From Xanthostigma xanthostigma (Eukaryota; Arthropoda; Insecta; Raphidioptera; Raphidiidae), in assembly GCA_963575645.1 (NCBI GenBank), contig OY754464.1, positions 60,176,948-60,240,947 on the forward strand: DNA of 64,000 nucleotides, given 5' to 3'. Made by a program: the position numbers and the translations under genes. The stretch's first letter is position 1, and the number at the start of each line of letters is the position of its first letter. Shown piece after piece: positions 10,816-21,469 of the stretch. The notes under the pieces are model-generated. The model made no database searches. It saw nothing but the letters and a program-made list of their open reading frames with translations, and was not told the DNA's origin.

Positions 10816-12660
10816 ATGCGAAATTATAAACGAAAAACCAACCGACAGAAGTGGTCGGAGGATTCTATGAAGAAAGCAGTTCAAGCTTGCGTTTCTAAAA
10901 CCATGGGTACTCAAAAAGCTGCCACTCAATTTAGTGTACCTCGCAGCACCTTAAGGGATAAAATAAAATTAGTTAGAAACGGAAAAAATGTCGAAGAGGC
11001 AGTAAAAAAGAAACTCGGACGATATGAAACTGTGTTCACACTTGAACAAGAAGAAGAAATCATTTCTCATGTGCTCGAATTGGAATCCAAATTATTTGGA
11101 TTGACAACTTATGAATTACGCAAACTTGCCTATCAACTTGCGGTAAAGAATAATGTAAATCATAATTTTAACAACCAAACGGAATTAGCAGGCAAGGATT
11201 GGCTCCAGGGCTTCATAAAAAGACATCCTCAATTAAGTCTACGAACCCCCGAAGCCACTTCCGCAGCGAGAGCAATGGGGTTCAACAGAACCGCGGTGAA
11301 AAAATTTTTTGACTGTCTAATCAATATGTGTGATCGTTACAAATTCCCTCCCGCAAGGATATTTAACTGTGACGAAACTGGAATGAGCACGGTGGCCAAA
11401 TCTCAATCAAGAATCGTTGCCAAAAAGGGTAGAAAGCAGGTCGGTGCAATATCATCTGCCGAACGTGGACAACTGGTTACCGCAGAGATTTGTTTTTCTG
11501 CTGCGGGAAATTACGTTCCACCTATGTTGATCTTCCCGAGGCAACGTATGAAGCCAGAATTAGAAGAAGGGTCACCACCCGGAACAAAAATTATATGCCA
11601 CCCTAGCGGCTGGATGCAAAGTGAAATTTTTCTTCAATGGATGGAACATTTCATAAATTTTACTAAACCCTCAGCAACTGATCCCGTTTTACTCTTACTT
11701 GACGGTCATGCGACTCATACCAAGAACCTACAACTGATCGATTTAGCACGCAAAAATCATGTTCACATGCTATGCTTTCCACCTCATTGTAGCCACCGTC
11801 TCCAGCCGCTAGACGTTGCATTTATGGCACCTCTGAGTGCATATTATGGCCAAGAAATAAAAACGTGGCTTAGAGCACATGCTGGTCGTGTGGTCACACA
11901 ATACCAAATATCAAGTTTATTCGGCGCCGCTTACGCAAAAGCTGCTACTTTGCAAACTGCTATCAACGGGTTTAAGAAAACTGGAATTTGTCCAATAAAT
12001 GAAAATGTTTTTTCCGATCACGAGTTTGCACCATCTGAAGTTACAGAGCGAGAAATGCCAGATGATATGTTGAATGGCAATGAGGCATTGCAACCTACTC
12101 AGCCCCCAAATACACCACCTCCGATTCGTCAATCACTGTTACCAACTCAGTCTCCAAAAACACAACATCCAAATGAAATTCCACCTCCTAGCACAAGTAA
12201 CAGTTCATTTCCAGTAGCATCTACAAACGCGAAAAGTGTCTCAAATACTAGTTTTACTTTAATGCCGCACAATCTTTGTCCCATCCCAAAAGGGGAAAGG
12301 AAGCAAACTAATCGCCAGCGAGGAAGAGCAGTGATTTTGACATCGACACCATACAAAAACGAACTAGAAGAAAATATAGAAAAGGCAAAGTCTGTGAAAA
12401 AGAAGATTTGCTTCACTGAAAGAAAAAAAATTAATAAAGGCAAGAAACAAGAGATTAGTGATTCGGATAGTGAGAGTGATGGTGAAGATGACCCGGACGA
12501 TCCCCCCTGTTTGTATTGTGGAAAACGTTATTTAAGATCCAAGGCACGTGAAGGATGGGTTCAATGCCGACAATGCCGAAAATGGGCTCACGAAACATGC
12601 ACTAGATGTGCAGAATCCGATTTGGATGAATTTATTTGCAATTTTTGTATGTTTAAATAA
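10816..12660 (+). CDS. Pogo-family transposase with C-terminal PHD-like finger
   Basis: The protein is 614 residues from the chosen Met. It has a psq-type helix-turn-helix at about 10-50 (KWSEDSMKKAVQACVSK...), a CENP-B/Tc5-type DNA-binding domain at about 72-142, and a DDE_1 catalytic core with acidic residues visible at D186 (FNCDETGMS), D296 (LLLDGHATH) and D333 (HRLQPLDVAF). A Pro/Ser-rich linker and a basic patch lead to a Cys4-His-Cys3 zinc finger at about 565-610 (CLYCGKRY, CRQCRKWAHETC, CNFC). The frame is open for 28 codons further upstream. I chose this Met because a TTTTTTCAACAG acceptor-like tract ends a few bases before it and because the upstream residues are translated T-runs and a terminal-type box. 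It would cut and paste its own element in the nucleus. No stop or frameshift interrupts it. Confidence 0.88.
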   Translation: MRNYKRKTNRQKWSEDSMKKAVQACVSKTMGTQKAATQFSVPRSTLRDKIKLVRNGKNVEEAVKKKLGRYETVFTLEQEEEIISHVLELESKLFGLTTYELRKLAYQLAVKNNVNHNFNNQTELAGKDWLQGFIKRHPQLSLRTPEATSAARAMGFNRTAVKKFFDCLINMCDRYKFPPARIFNCDETGMSTVAKSQSRIVAKKGRKQVGAISSAERGQLVTAEICFSAAGNYVPPMLIFPRQRMKPELEEGSPPGTKIICHPSGWMQSEIFLQWMEHFINFTKPSATDPVLLLLDGHATHTKNLQLIDLARKNHVHMLCFPPHCSHRLQPLDVAFMAPLSAYYGQEIKTWLRAHAGRVVTQYQISSLFGAAYAKAATLQTAINGFKKTGICPINENVFSDHEFAPSEVTEREMPDDMLNGNEALQPTQPPNTPPPIRQSLLPTQSPKTQHPNEIPPPSTSNSSFPVASTNAKSVSNTSFTLMPHNLCPIPKGERKQTNRQRGRAVILTSTPYKNELEENIEKAKSVKKKICFTERKKINKGKKQEISDSDSESDGEDDPDDPPCLYCGKRYLRSKAREGWVQCRQCRKWAHETCTRCAESDLDEFICNFCMFK

Positions 12661-12675
12661 ATTTTGTGTTACCGA

Positions 12676-12707
12676 CGGTTTTGCCCCATAGATGGGGTAA
12701 AACCGCC
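12676..12707. repeat. Palindromic transposase-box pair after the pogo gene
   Basis: CGGTTTTGCCCCA, four bases, then TGGGGTAAAACCG. It lies 15 bp after the stop codon, so two boxes face each other directly downstream of the gene. It could act as an internal binding site or as a hairpin in the 3' untranslated region. A similar box pair precedes the gene at 10708-10766. Confidence 0.7.
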
Positions 12708-12869
12708 GAAAAAATGTATTTTGTTTATAATTTTTTTTTTTATAGAAATGTTGTTTAATTTTGCAATTAATAAAAGGATTCATGATAACAAGTCTACTAT
12801 CAATTTGTTTTCACATTTTATTCAAAAAAATTATATATAGCAACTTAAAAAACTAAATTCAAAGCTTAA

Positions 12870-12895
12870 GTAGGCGGTCTTGCCCCACCATCCCC
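12870..12895 (-). repeat. Right terminal inverted repeat of the pogo element
   Basis: Read on the minus strand it is GGGGATGGTGGGGCAAGACC plus six bases, and it abuts the TA at 12896-12897. Confidence 0.85.
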
Positions 12896-12897
12896 TA

Positions 12898-14251
12898 TTA
12901 TTTATGATAAAAATAAACTGTGAAAACATTGCGCATTTGACTTTTTGCACTGACAACAGCTGAGACACTAAATATACTATACCTATGAAACAATCAGAAA
13001 ATTTTAATTTTGAGTGAGGGTCGAATGAACCAATCACAAATAATGACCTCCTTGTTCTAATTCTTACTATAGAGAAACTCTTAGTTTGCAAATGTTTGTA
13101 GTGTAGTGAACGAGAGAGTGAGCAAAAATATAAAAAAACTGTCAATTTTTAGGAGAAAAGTTTTTTCCTACTCCTTTTTTCACTAAGGTAATCTTACAAT
13201 TATACATGGTGAGTTAGACCACCCGTAGCTGTCGTTTTTTTCGAAAACGGTTAGTCGTAGAGACTTGTGTCAAAAATCTGTACCATAAAAGCCCTAATGA
13301 AGAACCGAATGATGATATTTTTTTTCCCGGAAATGTCGGCTTCCCTATTAGTTTGCTCCGGAATGTTCAGAACTCCGGAAATTTAAATGGAAGGATAGGT
13401 CGAAAGGGGTATTGTTGAAAAGATCTTTAAAAAATAAGCAAGTTTTATAGGACATTTTTTGTTGTTACTGCTACCCCTGTTAAGTAATATTTGTTTGAAA
13501 TTATTAAACTGAAATGTCATAATATATAACGAACTCAATTTTAAACAGTCGGCATCTAAAATCACTAGGATCACTGTTGTCCGTCTGTCTGCCCGACAAG
13601 CGACTAGAGATATCAAATCGAAACTATAATATTCATATTAAGCTCTACAACTCCATAGCCTAGTGAAAAATTTAAGCTTCTAGCACATGAATGCAATAAA
13701 AAATGCGTGAGCCTTTCGCGCGTTAGAAACAAAACTTCTTAGGTTCTAGCATTTGTTGACGATTTTATTATTTCAGGATTAGAAAATGGTAATGTGAAAG
13801 TTGTTATTGTGGCTAGAGAAAATGCTACGTATACACACAGTACGCACTGCGCATGCGTGTAGAGTGCGCGTTTGACGCTTTGACAAAGAGAGTAGAAACG
13901 ATTCTTCCACTCTTTTCTTTTAGCTGCCGGTTGAAATCGGGGAAGGGGAAGCGTTTCGTCTGTAACAGGCCAATTTGTCCTATTGCGCCTTCACTTCGCT
14001 TCAAAAGGATACAGGCTTTCAAGAAAGATGTATTTTGATATTAACTCTCTCATCAAAACCTATAGGGTACTTCCCCTTGACCTAGATAATTAAATTTAAC
14101 ACGAAAAGATTTCGTAGCACTAGCGAAGAAAAATCCGAAAATCATTAATGTCTGATTCTAAGTGTAATTATTATGTTCCAAACTTGATTTTTATTTTTTT
14201 TGTCAATTGAACAAACTAATTATTAAATTGTAATAACGGCATGGAACCCTC
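12898..14251. other. Intergenic, no gene recognised
   Basis: Frames at 12831-13145, 13383-13616 and 13825-14040 occur on both strands without recognisable domains, which argues for chance. No repeat boundary was placed. Confidence 0.45.
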
Positions 14252-14512
14252 ATGACGCAAGTTGTACTCGCATTTCTCTGTTTTTTAAATGGGACATTCT
14301 GTAAATATCTAAGTGAAGAATCTTTCGAGCAGTATTATCAGGTATTGAAAACAGAGACATCTGTATCTGCAGACATGTACTTATTACATGAAAATAATAA
14401 CAGACCATTTGAAAAATTCAATTCAATGGAATGGAAAAATCAGCAATTTTCAATTACATTACAGACACCGGAAGGAAATCACTCGTTATTTCCGTCTGCG
14501 CTAACATTGTAA
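14252..14512 (+). CDS. Hypothetical small ORF with signal-peptide-like start
   Basis: 86 codons. It starts MTQVVLAFLCFLNGTFC, a hydrophobic stretch that could be a signal peptide, followed by an ordinary hydrophilic mix (YLSEESFEQYYQVLKTETS...). I do not recognise a family. The amino-acid mix looks more protein-like than that of nearby chance frames, but there is no TATA box, splice signal or homology that I can cite. It could be an exon, a small secreted protein or chance. Confidence 0.2.
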   Translation: MTQVVLAFLCFLNGTFCKYLSEESFEQYYQVLKTETSVSADMYLLHENNNRPFEKFNSMEWKNQQFSITLQTPEGNHSLFPSALTL

Positions 14513-15308
14513 AACTATCATTTTATTCGCAAATGACGTCACAATAGAAAAATGATAAAAAACACTAGTTTTGTGTTAAAATAAAATTTTCTAGTTTAAT
14601 ACGATTTTGCTCAAAAATTTATTATTGGTTGGTTAAATTCAAATTCATTTAATATTAAAAACAGTTTCTATACAATTGACTAGTCAAAGTCAATATTTTT
14701 AATATCGCAGCTATAAAGTTATAACTCCGTCGCACTCATACATATCATAAAATTTTTCGAATTAAAGAGTTTAAAATGAAAAGTAGACATATGACGGAAG
14801 CTATATGCTGTTTTCTCCTTACTCATTTTATATAAATGTTTAAAATAACAAAATTGCTAAATTAAATTTTTGTTTACCCCTTCAAAGGTAGAATAGACCG
14901 GTTTAAACTCAAAAGTATATAATACCAACGACATATGCGCGCTTTGTTTCTACGGTCCTTTCCTTGTTTAAGCTATAACCTGAACACAAATACTTATACC
15001 TATACGCTTTTGTTTGTTGGCCCATCTCACATGCTGCTTGCTCAAACATTTTTTCGCAGTTCACTCACTGCCTACCACGAGGCCTGCGAAGTAATTAAAA
15101 AAAAAAAAAACAATGCTATTCAATTGCTTAAGCAGTGTCGATTTAAATCCATAGTGAGAAAACGTGCAGGGTGGCGGATGTTTACTCGATTCGAAAATGC
15201 TTGCTGTAAGAACCCGACTAAGTATTCCTGTACTCACATTTCCCTGCAGAAATGTAGCCAGGGACAGGATTAATTATAGCATTTATAGTCGCATTGGAAA
15301 AATCTAGG

Positions 15309-15789
15309 GGTCCAGTAAGATAAACTCGATGTGCCAAATTTTGACTTTTTTTAAAGTCATAGAAAACGCTAAATTTTGAGGTTCCAAAAAAAACTGCGAA
15401 TTATTCATAAAATTCCTCAAAAATACGTAAAAAAATGGAACTACTTTTCGTCTTTCACTGTCATTTTTTAAATCTAATCAATCAGAAATCACATATTACA
15501 CGTCATAGCAACTAGTGTAGAATTACCGTATTACTATCACACTCTGTATACACGACCCCGTAAAGAACTCCCCTCAAACAGCTTCCCCTTTTCACTGCGC
15601 AAAAAAACGCCTTTACATAGACACGACCCCGTAACTGGTTTTTTAAAGAATTCTCCCCAAACGCCTTTCCCTTTTCACTGCGCAAAAAAAAATTATAAAA
15701 ATCTATTTTCCGAATTTAAAACGGCTAAAATAATACATAATGTCAATTTCCAGTAGACATTTTGCACATCGAGTTATCGTACTTTAACC
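15309..15789. mobile_element. MITE-like element with imperfect inverted ends
   Basis: GGTCCAGTAAGATAAACTCG at 15309 is mirrored by a stretch that reads GGTTAAAGTACGATAACTCG on the minus strand and ends at 15789. Both continue into ATGTGC. Inside is an imperfect direct duplication with an ACACGACCCCGTAA start and a CCCTTTTCACTGCGCAAAAA end (about 15550-15608 and 15622-15692). No target duplication could be settled. Confidence 0.5.
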
Positions 15790-16184
15790 AAAACTAGTTT
15801 CCTTAATAGTTATAACTAGTTTTAAACAGCCCTAGTATTAGAATTGGCCAACAGAAATATGTTTAGAAGTGAACGACTGCGTCTCCCGTCATTTTAACGA
15901 CCATGTCTGGAGACTTTTCCGTAGCTATAATCTCTTCAGTTGACCTAACGCGACGCAAAAAGTGTATTTAAGTGTACTGAATTTGTAGTTTAGTACATTG
16001 TAAATATGACAGAAAGTAAAATTGTATTTAAACTACAAAAAACTACCTTGAAAAAAATTCACTATAGTAGTTGAGATCAGGTAGGCGTCGACTGAAAACT
16101 GTCTTTGTCGATCGGTGACGTTGTGGTGTTCAACTTACAGCGCATGAACTCTATCTTTTTTGAGTAAACAATCTCTGACTATTA

Positions 16185-16561
16185 GTCCAGTCAATAAATC
16201 AATAAAAGAAATGTAGAGTGCGTGAGCAGGGACCTAAGCGATTCCTTTAGAAACTTGTTCAGGGTGCTTAGAGAGGAAACATACCAAAAGTCCTGACATT
16301 TAGAAGGTGAACCGGAGGGAGGGAGGCACAAAGAAGGTGCCACATTTGGGTTTTTAGGTTATATCTCGAACACGGTACGTCGTAGGGAAAGGATTTCTTA
16401 TGCCAAATGAAAGCTCATAAAATTTTATATAGCTTTCGTTCTATACATTTTTTTCAAATTCTCAATCGTTTTTGAGCTACACGCTCCAGAGAGTGAGAGG
16501 AATCGTTTAGGTCCCTGCTCACGCACTCTATATCTCATTTTGAATCATTCATTGACTGGAC
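16185..16561. mobile_element. MITE with TA duplication and GTCCAGTCAAT ends
   Basis: Terminal GTCCAGTCAAT repeats are inverted. After a divergent patch the arms continue into GAGTGCGTGAGCAGGGACCT, found at 16216 and inverted at about 16508-16530. TA dinucleotides flank both sides (16183-16184 and 16562-16563). There is no transposase. The next mariner-type element begins only 4 bp further on, so the two share the flank. Confidence 0.7.
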
Positions 16562-16565
16562 TATA

Positions 16566-17044
16566 CAGGGTGAGTTTTAAGTTGATGCTTTTTTTTACAG
16601 CGTGTAAAAATCAAATAGACGAGCAAATATTTCAAATAGTTTTTTTATCAAAACTCAAAAATAAGAGAGAAACAGTCTTTCGAAGTTTCGAAATTTTATT
16701 AAATTTTCTTTAATTTTGAGGTCGGTCCTGGGGTTATATTATGTCACTATGGAAATAAGTTCTTATTATCAAGTATGTGTATTGTTCTGTTTTTGAGAGA
16801 ATTGTGTGTGCCTCAATTATTTCTGTGAAGACTTGATAATAATGACATAATATTTCCATAGTGACATAATATAACCTCAGGACCGACCTCAAAATTAAAG
16901 AAAATTTAATAAAATTTATTTAAACTTCGAAAGGCTGTCTCTCTCTTATTTTTGAGTTTTGATAAAAAAACTATTTGAAATATTTGCTCGTCTATTTGAT
17001 TTTTACACGCTGTAAAAAAAAGCATCAACTTAAAACTCACCCTG
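16566..17044. mobile_element. Mariner-type fold-back element
   Basis: Almost the whole element is a palindrome. Both arms start CAGGGTGAGTTTTAAGTTGA and run about 210 bp inward, with a loop of about 50 bp around 16785-16835. TA flanks the ends (16564-16565 and 17045-17046). Fragments of the same family occur at 49277-49420, 50983-51060 and 51722-51893. Confidence 0.8.
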
Positions 17045-17479
17045 TATACCAAAAAGCGAAAATTTTCTCAGACAAATATTTTTCTTTTTACAGGTATTCT
17101 TAATTAAAAAACTATACCTATCCTATTTGGTATATTGATCTACTAACGACCAAGTAAACTCACAAACTGATTGTACAGACAAAATGTTTTCCGGGCAATT
17201 TTTTGTAAAAAACATTTTATTGTCGGAATTGTAAACAAAAAAAAAGTTTTTATTAAATTTTATCATTTAGAATTCATTAATATATTTAACTATTTTAACT
17301 CAACGAGTGTGTGGAAGTCTTGCAAAAATATTTTTGTTATAAGTTTCACGTTTCTTCTGAATATCTGTCAAAAAGAAGTTACATAGATGTCAAGCATGCT
17401 TTGGTAATTGTTTACATGTGAAATCATATTATGCAACTTTACAAATCAATAGCAAGTATAATTTTTATTACTAGTCGTT

Positions 17480-18300
17480 ACCGGCGTCACCGCACTCGTT
17501 AACGGTTATTTCATTTTATTTATTACTAGCGGCCCTGTACGTGCTTTGCTACGTATAAAGTGAAATAATAAAACAATTTAATTGGAACATCTATCTATCT
17601 ATTTTATTAATTGCAAGCTATTTTAAAATATACATGGGCGTATATGTGTGTATGCGAGTACTCCGGCTGCGCCGTCGTGCTCGAAAAAGAATAGCGTAAA
17701 GTATTCGTGGATAACTGGTCTTTAAAACACTTGCTCTATTTCGAGGGTTCACTCCGGCTGCGCCGTCGTGCTCGAAAAAAAAGCAATTGTTTAAAACGAT
17801 ATTCAGTTTTTTTACATCCTCAATCTAGATATATGGTTGTTAAGTTCGTTGCGCCATCTATTAAATATTCACTCAATCCAGTCAACAGGTATCGCCATCT
17901 TATATGGTTGTTAAGTTCGTTGCGCCATCTATTGAATATTCACTCAATCCAGTCAACAGGTATCGCCATCTTATATGGTTGTATTATGACTGTCAAGGAA
18001 TAGACAAATAATTTGCAATAAAATAATATTGCGACTATAAATTGAAATGTAAGCTATCCTATCTTTCAAGTTGGGTCGAATTGCACATGGTGTGCAAATC
18101 AAATTTAAAATCGGTTCAGTAGTTTAGGAGTTCATCGCGGACAAACATGTGACACGTCATTTTTATATATAAAGATATATATATATATTTTTTTATAGAT
18201 TTTATTGGCTTTTGTTTTTAGTAACATTTAGATTTATTATATGTCAAATTTCTTTTTTTTATGTTGGAATGGTCTTGTCGCTCAATTGACTGGAATTTTT
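17480..18300 (+). repeat. Dispersed insect repeat with two internal tandem duplications
   Basis: It starts with an ACTAGTCGTTACCGGCGTCA-type phrase related to the one at 55070. It contains a 71-bp tandem unit, with copies at 17831 and 17902 and a partial copy at 17973, and a separate duplicated block CTCCGGCTGCGCCGTCGTGC at 17661 and 17752. The right part carries an AAATCGGTTCAGTAGTTTAG-type phrase and a GTTGGAATGGTC-type phrase seen elsewhere in the window. It does not code for anything recognisable. Confidence 0.5.
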
Positions 18301-18971
18301 ACTTACGTAAAATTTTTTTAAATAACGGCTGGAGCGATTTTAAACAAACTATATACTATCAATCGCTATTTTTTATCTCGGGTGAAGATATATAATCGGC
18401 TACATAATTGAACTTAACGCGAGCAAAACCGCTATAAAAATCTATCTATAAAAACAACTTTGTTACAAAAGTTAGAAAATAAGGTTATGTTTTCACGATT
18501 ATTAAATTTAATGGCCAATTAATCTCTTAATCTGGATTAATCTAATCTAGCATAAAAATACCTGATTCCGTTCTGAAATAAGTTTTTAAAGTTCTTTATT
18601 TCATTATTGTTTCCGGGATGCCATAAAATCGTTCGATTGAATAAATACACTAATTTATCGACATAACTTATTATTGTTCAAAAACTTTCATGATTTAGCA
18701 GCCATTATTATAGTTCAAGCTTTGGCCGTACAAAAATTTACTGAACAGCGCTACTATAAAATTTTATTAATGAATCAGATAAAATGATAAAACAACCCCA
18801 TGTTTTTCGTTTCAATTCCTACAAGTTAAAAAAAATATTTTATATTTCTTAGTTCGTCTTAAAAACGTGATAATTAAAGTTTTTTTTAATTTATTTTATT
18901 ATTTTCTTCTTTTTAGTTAATAAAAACGTGTTATAAACAAAAATACATCGTAAAAAAAATAAAATATTATA

Positions 18972-19046
18972 TAGGCTATGAGGGGTCGAACCCGCGACCT
19001 TCGCGTTGTTATAGAACAACCCTCTAACGAACTGAGCTACGACCAA
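18972..19046 (-). tRNA. Degenerate tRNA-like sequence (pseudogene)
   Basis: On the minus strand an A-box-like TAGCTCAGTTCGTTAGAG and a B-box-like GGTTCGACCCC sit 30-odd bases apart in a 75-nt cloverleaf-sized span. The D stem mostly pairs. The acceptor stem has two mismatches, the T stem has two, and the anticodon stem GTTGT/ACAAC encloses only six bases. These faults argue for a tRNA pseudogene or a SINE head rather than a working tRNA. No anticodon is assigned. Confidence 0.5.
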
Positions 19047-19364
19047 TGTTTGCAAGGCGTCGTACAACGATAAATAAGTAAGAGTGAATTACATGGATAT
19101 TTTATTAAAATTTCCTTTTTCTTTTATTATTTTCTTCCTTATTTTAGTATTTTCTCGTATTGTCATATAATGTAAAATCTAAAATTTCAAGTCTCTATCT
19201 CATCAGGAAGTTAGTTTTAAATCAATTACAAAATTACGCCCCACATACACGAAAAGCAAGTTAATATAAACGGGTAAAAACAGTCAATCACTGCAGACTA
19301 ATTACATTTTTGGAGGCTGTACAGAAACAAGGAACTCTTTAAAGACCGCGCACACTTGTCAAAC

Positions 19365-19560
19365 ATGTGCCTGCAGTAGATGTTATTATTAAAGGCGATG
19401 TGGTAGCGAGCGAAGTGTCCTTCTCAGCTGCTCACAGGTAAATGTGTCGACGATTGCTCTTTTCCCTTCTTTTATGCTCAGTGTGTTAGAGTTCTCTGCG
19501 CGGTCGTAGTTTTCTGATTAACTGTTCCACTCAGTGGGTTGGTATGGCTCAGTGCCAGTG
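19365..19560 (-). promoter_or_regulatory. Promoter-like module shared with 56080-56275
   Basis: Read on the minus strand, this stretch has a CATACCAACCCACTGAGTGG-type block, a GCATAAAAG TATA-like box and a GTCGACACATTTACCTGTGA block, then CGCTACCACATCGCC. The same blocks in the same order stand at 56080-56275, there followed by an ATG. It is therefore a conserved module of one repeat family. A matching coding-like piece lies close by on the other strand at 19770-19860, so this copy appears rearranged by an inversion. Confidence 0.5.
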
Positions 19561-19769
19561 TTTTATAGGTTTTACTTAGAATCAGGCTTTCTTCTTTGCT
19601 TGAAATTTCTTCTTTTGTTGAAATTATTTGTGTATTTCTATGACCTCTCCGTATAATTATATGCGTGGATACTAACTCGATGGTCTGTCTATAACTTCGG
19701 TTTCTCCAAAGAAGATCTTCTTCAAAGAGCTGAACTTGCGGTTGTCTAGTGTCAACGTGTGCTCGCCTA

Positions 19770-19908
19770 TTGCAGACTTTTCAACGTCAGGTAGAAATAC
19801 CAATGTACTACGACCTATAAGTCCGGAAAGCCAGAAGATTTGGAACAACACCGTCCGTGAAAGCTTACACAATATCTCTGTGCCTAATGTTTTTCCTTGT
19901 TGTTTTTT
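19770..19908 (+). pseudogene. Coding-like fragment related to 56257-56349
   Basis: This frame contains GRNTNVLRPISPESQKIWNN, comparable to SNTNGPRHTSPETKKIWKN at 56257 onward. The common skeleton is NTN, R, SPE and KIW. Conservation at the protein level suggests that both derive from the N-terminal exon of a real protein, probably a transposon or a captured gene. I do not know the family. The reading ends within 30 codons after the match. Confidence 0.35.
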
Positions 19909-20758
19909 TTGAGTACCTATATACAGGAACATGGGTTTCCAGAATTTTTATTTGTGTAAGGGTACAAGTTAATAATGTTATTGGCAAAATAATTTTTTTT
20001 TATTTTATTTTATCTCTTTTCGCTGGAACGGATGCATTAGTGCTAGTTTCAATCGCAATATATTTTTGATAAAAGCTAAGACAAACGTGATTTATCTTAG
20101 GTACATAATACACTTTAAATTCTAAACGAACAATGCATGTAAAAATACATAATTCATATCATGTTTCAAAGGAAGCCACTCTCCCGTTAATGTAAATACA
20201 ATAAAACGAAATAATTCCAAATATTGTAAAGAATAAGCAATTGAAGTGTAAAATATAACAGGTCTAATATATTACAGAAGTAAATTAAAACGTAACGATA
20301 TAATGTACAGTGCGTCCGTTTAGTATATGGAACAATTCAAAATCCTCAGATAGGTCTAACATATTTTTGACGCGGAAACTTCTATTCGCTCGTTACAGTG
20401 ACGACCGGTCAAACTTTCTTATGAAAAAATATTCGTCAGATTTGAATCGCTAATTAATAATACGTGAACAATAGTTGAGGCCACAACGGATGTCTATTAC
20501 ATGTACGTGTTTGTCGCGCAGGATTCGTCGTACGAGTGTAGGTGCCTGCGCGCGATGGTGACGAATTAACTTTGTGTAAAGTTTTAAATTTTTGTAGCGG
20601 GGAAACGTGTTTAACTATGACATTGATTCGGGTGTCGTTGTGAAGTACTTGCGGACCACTACTAGGACCCAAAGTAAAATAATAAATATAGTCACCAGAA
20701 TATAAGTGAAACTTGGTATTAAACTGAAAATTACATAATATTAATATGACTTGTAAAT

Positions 20759-20980
20759 ATGTTCGGAATGTGCACGTCAACGGAAAGTTCGTATCATAAG
20801 GATTGTTTTGAAATAAACCTGAAAAGTCCAGTGCATAGCGAATTCAAGATCTACGATAGCGTCGCAAAGGGAACGAAAAAAAACAAGCTTACGAATCGCA
20901 TGTTCAGGCGTCGTTGGAAGACGATACAGGAAACAGTAATACCAAACACTTGTGACGATTTTATCCCGACGTGTTCATGA
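20759..20980 (+). CDS. Hypothetical small protein, 73 codons
   Basis: It starts MFGMCTSTESSYHKDCFEIN, runs through a basic patch (KKNKLTNRMFRRRWK) and ends CDDFIPTCS. The preceding 450 bp are GC-richer than average and show no repeat signature that I recognise, which is unusual in this window. The amino-acid mix is protein-like. It could be a real small protein, a host exon or chance. No family is recognised. Confidence 0.3.
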   Translation: MFGMCTSTESSYHKDCFEINLKSPVHSEFKIYDSVAKGTKKNKLTNRMFRRRWKTIQETVIPNTCDDFIPTCS

Positions 20981-21063
20981 AAAATCTACAGCGGTCATTC
21001 GCACTGCGCCTTTTATTTTTACCAGCCTTTTTTTAATGACACTATTTTAATTTTTTCTACAGA

Positions 21064-21366
21064 TTTGGATTGAATGTCAAATTCTGATTTCAGCAATATG
21101 CCATTATTTTCACTGACAGTTCCTAAGATATTTACACTTTAAAAGTGAAAACTGCCAAAAGCATTTGATTTGATTTTTTTGTTTTTTTTTTTATTTAGCA
21201 GTTCGTGCACCTGTTTTTCATTTGTTTTAAAAAACTTCAAAAATTCCGTAGCTACGTGATCGATTTTTTTTTTCACTTTTAACAATTGATATTTCGCGGG
21301 AACTGTTAATGCAAATTACAAATAAAATAATTTATGTCTGAAATCAAAATTTGACAATCTGGCAAT
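21064..21366. mobile_element. Diverged fold-back MITE
   Basis: The left part around 21064-21150 (ATGTCAAATTCTGATTTCAG, then ACAGTTCC, then a run of CACTTT) is mirrored at 21270-21366 (CTGAAATCAAAATTTGACA read inverted, then GGAACTGTTAA). The arms are about 90 bp with many differences, so this is an old insertion. Confidence 0.45.
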
Positions 21367-21469
21367 GACCAGATTTCAATTAGTTAACCGAAACTATTTG
21401 TTGCAAAAGGAATTTCATTCCTTAGATGCATTTTTAAATGACTGTGTCAACTGTTTTGTTCGTCGACTT

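Larger units (their letters stand above)
10341..12895 (+). mobile_element. Complete pogo-superfamily DNA transposon
   Basis: The element is 2555 bp long. It begins GGGGAGAGTGGGGCAAAACC and ends with the inverse of GGGGATGGTGGGGCAAGACC, giving inverted repeats of about 26 bp with four differences. A TA target duplication (10339-10340 and 12896-12897) fits the pogo/Tc1-mariner group. The transposase frame is open from start to stop. Boxes of GGCGGTTTTGCCCCA type occur not only at the ends but also just before and just after the gene, for at least seven in all. They are probably transposase-binding sites. This copy could be autonomous. Confidence 0.88.

Noticed and set aside
13825-14040. Overlapping 61- and 65-codon frames on both strands
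   Set aside because: Complementary open frames of this size are expected by chance here. No family was recognised.
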